Assembly: GCA_043553855.1 (NCBI GenBank)
Contig: CP121336.1
Location: 1,116,001 to 1,180,000, forward strand
Length of the DNA: 64,000 bases
Reading direction: 5' to 3'
Origin: JAUIAS01 sp030425395
Lineage (GTDB): Bacteria > Pseudomonadota > Alphaproteobacteria > Rhodobacterales > Rhodobacteraceae
Made by a program: the position numbers and the translations under genes. The notes beneath the pieces are model-generated. The model worked only from the letters and a program-made list of their open reading frames with translations, ran no database searches and was not told the DNA's origin. Positions 59,808 to 64,000 of this stretch are shown here, piece by piece; position 1 is the first letter of the stretch, and the number at the start of each line of letters is the position of its first letter.

Positions 59808-61817
59808 ATGCGCCTTTCCTCACTTGCCATCGTTTCGGCGACCTTTTGCGTCGCCGCTGTGCTAAGCTATGTAACGGCGCAGTTTTCGGTCACCGTGATC
59901 GAAGCCAACACCGAAATCAGTCTCCGTGAGGCGCTGGACGAGGGCGGCCACACTTGGGCCGAAGTCCAAGCCGACGGACTGACCGTCGCGCTCAGCGGCA
60001 CTGCGCCCAGCGAGGCGGAGCGCTTTCAGGCGATTTCGGTTGCAGGATCCATCGTAGACGCGGCGCGGGTGCATGACCGCCTTGACGTAAAACTGGCCAA
60101 GGCAATCGCACCGCCGGGATTTTCGGTGGAGTTGCTGCGCAACGATTCCGGCCTGTCGATCATCGGGCTGATCCCAAAATCCACTGACAGAGCCGACATA
60201 GAGGCCAAGCTCCGCGACATCATCGAGCCGGGCGTGCCGATCGCAAATCTGTTGGAAAACGCAGATTATCCGGTGCCTCAGGGATGGGAAGATGCGCTTG
60301 CCTATGCACTGAACGCGATTGGCCGGCTTCCTCGCTCCAAAGTATCCATCGAGGCGGAACTGGTCAGCATCACTGCCATCACCGACAGCACCGAAGACAA
60401 GCAGAACCTTGAACGCGATCTCACGCGGGCCGCCCCGCCGGGGCTGCGGATCGCGCTGAACATTTCAGCCCCTCGCCCCGTGATCACACCGTTTCGGCTC
60501 AGGTTCGTGCATGACGGGGATACCGCCCATTTTGACGCCTGTTCCGCCGCCACGGAAGATGATCGCGCGCGCATTCTGACGGCAGCGCGCAAGGCCGGGC
60601 TGACCGGATCGGAAAACTGCGTGATTGGACTGGGCGTGCCATCACCGAACTGGGCAAAGGCCGTGGAACAGGCCATCGCCGCAATCGCCGAACTGGATGG
60701 CGGCACTGTTACCTTTGCCGATGCAGATATTTCCCTTGTCGGGCGGGTTGGCACGGACCGTAGCCTGTTCGACAATGTTGTCGGAGAACTCGAAGCGGTC
60801 CTTCCCGAGGTTTTTGCCATTCATGCGGTCCTTCCCGAACCCAAGGACGAGACTGTGCAGGAAACTCCCGAGTTTGTTGCCACACTCAGCCCTGAGGGTC
60901 TGGTGCAATTGCGCGGCAGGCTGCCTGACGACACCTTGCGCGGACTTGCCAACAGCTATGCCAAAGCACGGTTTGGCTCCGAAAACGTCTACATGGCGGC
61001 GCGCGTCGTTGACGGTTTGCCGTCAGACTGGTCTTTGCGGGTGCTCGCCGGGCTGGAAGGGCTGGCATATCTGGCAAATGGCGTCCTTATCGTTACTCCC
61101 GAAGATGTGCTGATCCGCGGGATCACCGAAGACGAGAATGCAACCGGAGACATCGCCGGGCTTTTGTCCGCGAAACTTGGTGAAAGCCGTCCTTATACGA
61201 TGGATATCACCTATCGCGAACCGCCCCCGCCTGTCGATCTGCCCCCAACGCCCGAAGAATGCGAAGCAAACCTCGTTGCCGCCCAATCCGAGGGCAAGAT
61301 CACGTTTGAACCCGGATCGGCGACCATCGCAGCGGAATCGCTGGACGTGATGCGTGCGATTGCGGACATCCTGCGCGAATGCGGCGATCTGCGCTTGGAA
61401 ATTCAGGGGCACACGGACAGCCAGGGCCGGGAATCGATGAACCAGCAGCTGAGCCAAGCCCGCGCGCAATCGGTTTTGAATGAAATGCGCAGTCGCCGTA
61501 TCCTGACCACCAATTATGTCGCCAAAGGCTATGGGGAAAGCCAACCCATCGCGGACAATGGCACAGAAGAGGGACGCGAGGCCAACCGCCGGATCGAGTT
61601 CCGACTGATCCGGGCCGCGTCCAACACCCCTAACGACGAAAACGGGCTGGACAGTGTCGCCACCGATGCGCAACAAGAGGCCAGCGAATCCGCCGCCAAC
61701 GATCCAGCGGCCGATGACACATCAGAGCAAGACGAGAACACCGGACAGGAAACGGCACCGGCCAATTCCGCCGAAACGGCACCGGCCGAAGAAGGGACGA
61801 CGGATGAGCAGAACTGA
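59808..61817 (+). CDS. Large envelope protein with BON-like repeats and a C-terminal OmpA domain
   Basis: 669 aa from ATG 59808 (MRLSSLAIVSATFC), with an N-terminal signal/anchor helix. Repeated BON-like segments (for example EVQADGLTVALSGTAPSEAERFQ) occupy the first two-thirds. An OmpA peptidoglycan-binding domain (IQGHTDSQGRESMNQQLSQARAQSV) ends at about residue 600, then an acidic, Thr/Ala-rich low-complexity tail follows. It probably links the membrane to peptidoglycan. It overlaps the next gene by 14 bases. Confidence 0.85.
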   Translation: MRLSSLAIVSATFCVAAVLSYVTAQFSVTVIEANTEISLREALDEGGHTWAEVQADGLTVALSGTAPSEAERFQAISVAGSIVDAARVHDRLDVKLAKAIAPPGFSVELLRNDSGLSIIGLIPKSTDRADIEAKLRDIIEPGVPIANLLENADYPVPQGWEDALAYALNAIGRLPRSKVSIEAELVSITAITDSTEDKQNLERDLTRAAPPGLRIALNISAPRPVITPFRLRFVHDGDTAHFDACSAATEDDRARILTAARKAGLTGSENCVIGLGVPSPNWAKAVEQAIAAIAELDGGTVTFADADISLVGRVGTDRSLFDNVVGELEAVLPEVFAIHAVLPEPKDETVQETPEFVATLSPEGLVQLRGRLPDDTLRGLANSYAKARFGSENVYMAARVVDGLPSDWSLRVLAGLEGLAYLANGVLIVTPEDVLIRGITEDENATGDIAGLLSAKLGESRPYTMDITYREPPPPVDLPPTPEECEANLVAAQSEGKITFEPGSATIAAESLDVMRAIADILRECGDLRLEIQGHTDSQGRESMNQQLSQARAQSVLNEMRSRRILTTNYVAKGYGESQPIADNGTEEGREANRRIEFRLIRAASNTPNDENGLDSVATDAQQEASESAANDPAADDTSEQDENTGQETAPANSAETAPAEEGTTDEQN

Positions 61818-62130
61818 GTTCATTTTCACCACGGCCATCGTCCTGTTTATCGCCTATTGCCTCGGGTGGTTCTCAAACTGGCTGGTGCACCGGTTTACGC
61901 GGGTCAGCTCTGCGGATGTGAACGAACTGGAAAAGATGGCTCAGGATCTTCACGAAGCCGAAGAGACCCGCGATCAGGCAATCACCTATCTGCAACAACG
62001 CGAAGCGGAACTGACCAATCAATTGAGCCAGACCGAAGCCGAGTTGACGGCAGCCATGGAAGGCCTGCGCGACGCCCGCCACGAGACGGAAGACCTGCGC
62101 TCGATGCTTGAGCAATCACGCCAAGGCTGA
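61804..62130 (+). CDS. Membrane-anchored coiled-coil protein next to the OmpA-domain gene
   Basis: 108 aa. One N-terminal helix (FIFTTAIVLFIAYCLGWFSNWLV) is followed by a continuous coiled coil of about 70 residues (ELEKMAQDLHEAEETRDQAITYLQQREAEL). No family is recognised. Overlap with the OmpA-domain gene suggests coupled translation and a possible shared envelope complex. Convergent moaE follows. Confidence 0.78.
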   Translation: MSRTEFIFTTAIVLFIAYCLGWFSNWLVHRFTRVSSADVNELEKMAQDLHEAEETRDQAITYLQQREAELTNQLSQTEAELTAAMEGLRDARHETEDLRSMLEQSRQG

Positions 62131-62133
62131 TCG

Positions 62134-62577
62134 TTACCAGCGCGTCAGCGCCTCTTCGTCTTCGTCGCGCGCAGCGACCCATTGACTGCCATCGGCACCG
62201 TGTTCCTTCTTCCAGAAGGGTGCCCGGCTTTTGAGATAGTCCATCAAATATTCTGCCGCTTCGAATGCATCCTTGCGATGCCGCGACGCAGTGGCCACCA
62301 TCATGATCTGCTCGCCCGGACGAAGCACTCCGTATCGGTGAATTATCAACGCGTCGGCCAAGGACCAGCGCGCACAGGCCTGCTCCGCGATTTTGGTCAG
62401 GGCAGCTTCGGTCATGCCGGGGTAATGCTCGATTTCCATAGTGGCCAGCCCACCGGAATCCACATCGCGCACAATGCCGGTAAAGGTAACAATTGCACCG
62501 ACCTTGGCATGCCCCTGAGAAAATGCCGACGCCTCTGCCCCGAAATCAAAGGGGGCTTGCTGAACGCGGATATCCAT
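62134..62577 (-). CDS. moaE: Molybdopterin synthase catalytic subunit MoaE
   Basis: 147 aa. Conserved MoaE blocks VGAIVTFTGIVRD, EIEHYPGMTE, HRYGVLRPGEQIM and the active-site lysines in HRKDAFEAA and RAPFWKKE are present. With MoaD it converts cPMP to molybdopterin. Only one base separates it from moaD upstream. Confidence 0.95.
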   Translation of the reverse strand: MDIRVQQAPFDFGAEASAFSQGHAKVGAIVTFTGIVRDVDSGGLATMEIEHYPGMTEAALTKIAEQACARWSLADALIIHRYGVLRPGEQIMMVATASRHRKDAFEAAEYLMDYLKSRAPFWKKEHGADGSQWVAARDEDEEALTRW

Positions 62578-62578
62578 C

Positions 62579-62824
62579 TCAGCCGCCAGTCATCGGGGGG
62601 AAGAAGGCAACCTCGCGCGCACCGTCCAAAGACGCGTGAAAATCCGTCAGTTGCTGATCGACGGCCACGCGCAGCGCCGTGATATCCGAAAATGCCGCCG
62701 CATAACGATCTTCGCGGGCGCGCAACTCTTCAACCAGTTCAGCCACGGTTTCGGCGGATGTGTCGATTGTCTCTCTGGGGATGCCGATCCGTTCGCGCAC
62801 CCATGCGAAATAGAGAACGTCCAT
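62579..62824 (-). CDS. moaD: Molybdopterin synthase sulfur carrier MoaD
   Basis: 81 aa ubiquitin-like sulfur carrier with the obligatory C-terminal Gly-Gly (FFPPMTGG). It is thiocarboxylated by MoeB/sulfurtransferase and delivers sulfur to MoaE. It starts two bases after the pgsA stop, so pgsA, moaD and moaE form one transcription unit. Confidence 0.94.
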   Translation of the reverse strand: MDVLYFAWVRERIGIPRETIDTSAETVAELVEELRAREDRYAAAFSDITALRVAVDQQLTDFHASLDGAREVAFFPPMTGG

Positions 62825-62826
62825 TT

Positions 62827-63492
62827 TCAGTGCTTCTCCCTGAGATGTGGAAGCGCCTTGCGCAGGTATTCAGCCCCCGTCACAAGCGTCAGGATCGCTG
62901 CCACCCAAAGCAGCAGCAACCCGATCCAGCCCGACCATTCCATGCCGGTGAATTTCCAGCGCAGCCCCTGTAAATCCTCGATCTCGCCTAGCATGATCCC
63001 ATCGACCATTGCCTGATCCATGCCGTAGGCGGACATCCCCAGATAGTGTTCAAACAGGCCCTGAAGGAACAAGACCGAGATCGCCACCATCTGTGCCGTC
63101 GTCTTCCATTTGGCCAGCCGGGTCACCTTGAGCGTGCCTGCAGTGTCCCCCAGAAACTCACGCAAGCCGGAAACGAACACTTCGCGAAACAGGATGAACG
63201 TCGCGGGCAGGACCAACCATGGCGACATGGACGAATACCCGACAATCACCATCAGCGCGATCACTACCATTGCCTTGTCGGCAATCGGGTCCAACATCGC
63301 GCCCAACTTGGTTTCCTGTTTCCACAACCGGGCCAGATAGCCATCAAACCAATCGGTGATCGCGGCGCTTAGGAACAGGATCAGCGCCAGCCAGTCGGCA
63401 TAGGGACGAGTGAAATACAAAAACATGATCGCCACGCCCGGTGCCGCGAGCAAGCGCAAAAGCGTCAAAATATTCGGCAGGGTCCAGATCAT
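62827..63492 (-). CDS. pgsA: CDP-diacylglycerol-glycerol-3-phosphate phosphatidyltransferase PgsA
   Basis: 221 aa. The CDP-alcohol phosphotransferase motif D-G-x2-A-R-x8-G-x3-D-x3-D is complete (FDGYLARLWKQETKLGAMLD then PIAD). It makes phosphatidylglycerophosphate. The protein has about five helices plus an extended C-terminal half. The order uvrC-pgsA-moaD-moaE is a common alphaproteobacterial arrangement (from memory). Confidence 0.94.
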   Translation of the reverse strand: MIWTLPNILTLLRLLAAPGVAIMFLYFTRPYADWLALILFLSAAITDWFDGYLARLWKQETKLGAMLDPIADKAMVVIALMVIVGYSSMSPWLVLPATFILFREVFVSGLREFLGDTAGTLKVTRLAKWKTTAQMVAISVLFLQGLFEHYLGMSAYGMDQAMVDGIMLGEIEDLQGLRWKFTGMEWSGWIGLLLLWVAAILTLVTGAEYLRKALPHLREKH

Positions 63493-63545
63493 GGGCCTGT
63501 CATATCCTGTGCCGGGGCCATGGGAAAGACCTTGCAGAACACTGA

Positions 63546-64000
63546 CTATCCCCTGTCATGAAAGAAATCATAAATCTTTTCTGCCAATGTCTCTGAGACA
63601 CCCTCAACCGCCTTGAGATCGGCAAGATTGGCGCGGCTCACGGCCTTAGCCGATCCGAAATGCGCCAACAGCGCACGCTTGCGCGCGGCCCCGACACCGG
63701 GCACATCGTCCAGCGGGTTGGCGCTGACCGCCTTGGCCCGCTTGGCGCGATGGGTCCCGATGGCAAATCGGTGCGCTTCGTCGCGCAGACGCTGCACGAA
63801 ATAAAGAACCGGATCGTTGTGACGCAGGGCAAAGGCGTTCTGGCCCACGCGATGGAATTCTTCCTTGCCCGCGTCCCTGTCGATGCCTTTGGCCACGCCG
63901 ACCATGGCAATGTCTTCGACCCCGTATTCCGCCATGATGCCCGCTACCGCTGACACCTGACCCGCCCCGCCATCAATCAGCAACAGATCGGGCCATAGCC
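63546..64000 (-). CDS. uvrC: Excinuclease ABC subunit C (UvrC), C-terminal part, cut by the window edge
   Basis: About 151 residues of the C-terminus. The frame continues to the right edge through WPDLLLIDGGAGQ, the end of the UvrC endonuclease domain. The visible region includes the conserved LRDEAHRFAIGTHR block and ends with two helix-hairpin-helix motifs (DDVPGVGAARKRALL, LKAVEGVSETLAEKIYDFF) that bind DNA. It cuts on both sides of lesions with UvrA/UvrB. The start lies outside the window. Confidence 0.95.
   Translation of the reverse strand, partial: LWPDLLLIDGGAGQVSAVAGIMAEYGVEDIAMVGVAKGIDRDAGKEEFHRVGQNAFALRHNDPVLYFVQRLRDEAHRFAIGTHRAKRAKAVSANPLDDVPGVGAARKRALLAHFGSAKAVSRANLADLKAVEGVSETLAEKIYDFFHDRG

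Noticed and set aside
1..64000. CRISPR array, tRNA, rRNA, insertion sequence or prophage
   Set aside because: No regularly spaced direct repeats, no tRNA-like cloverleaf I could recognise, and no transposase, integrase or phage structural gene among the supported reading frames.

Overview
The window reads as chromosomal DNA of a marine alphaproteobacterium, most likely Rhodobacterales (Roseobacter group). Supporting signs are the GC-rich, densely packed genes with many ATGA/TGATG overlaps, an Irr-type iron regulator beside fabA, an aa3 oxidase subunit IV micro-gene, a plant/alphaproteobacterial-type glutamate-cysteine ligase, a DmdC-like acyl-CoA dehydrogenase and a pyrB - small membrane protein - dihydroorotase-like - plsY order. 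I see no rRNA, tRNA, CRISPR array, insertion sequence or prophage. The species assignment is an inference.

Layout. 1-10.5 kb: miaB, an unknown gene, irr with a coupled PhyH dioxygenase, and the unsaturated fatty acid genes fabA, fabB and fabI. About 3 kb separates fabA from fabB; it holds a frameshifted small lipoprotein gene, an otherwise gene-poor stretch and a ThDP enzyme. A MarR gene and a divergent membrane-protein gene with a tandem palindromic operator sit next to fabI. 10.5-19.7 kb: an FKBP isomerase, a tightly coupled HAD dehalogenase / alpha-beta hydrolase / PLP lyase operon, a partial protocatechuate branch (pcaD, an esterase, pcaB), an MFS exporter and an enolase-superfamily enzyme. 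19.7-23.7 kb: a two-cysteine ArsR (SqrR/BigR-like) regulator, a giant degenerate ABC protein fused to a cyclic-nucleotide-binding domain, and a DUF3307 membrane protein. 23.7-29.2 kb: a LysR regulator divergent from dabB-dabA (inorganic carbon accumulation), then a methyltransferase. 29.4-35.3 kb: a complete yej-like oligopeptide ABC importer operon.

35.4-45.2 kb: the molybdenum cofactor and formate dehydrogenase accessory genes moeA, mobB, mobA and fdhD, the azlCD exporter, a lipoprotein, the small cytochrome oxidase subunit, an MBL hydrolase, a DmdC-like dehydrogenase, tsaC and yqgE. 45.4-51.1 kb: a periplasmic DsbD alpha-like domain protein and an RND efflux pump with its fusion protein. 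51.2-56 kb: moaB, a family-4 uracil-DNA glycosylase that appears to lack most of its iron-sulfur cysteines, pyrB, a linker membrane protein, a dihydroorotase homologue without the metal-binding HxH, and plsY. 56-64 kb: gshA, a membrane protein, rsmE, ubiA, a BON/OmpA envelope protein with a coiled-coil partner, moaE, moaD, pgsA and the 3' end of uvrC.

Most of the window is housekeeping plus metabolic accessory modules. The parts least explained by known biology are the lipoprotein frameshift at a dinucleotide repeat, the ABC-like protein that lacks recognisable ATPase motifs yet carries a cNMP-type domain, the MarR/fabI operator array, and the HAD/hydrolase/PLP operon. I found no clear new multi-gene defence or mobile system.
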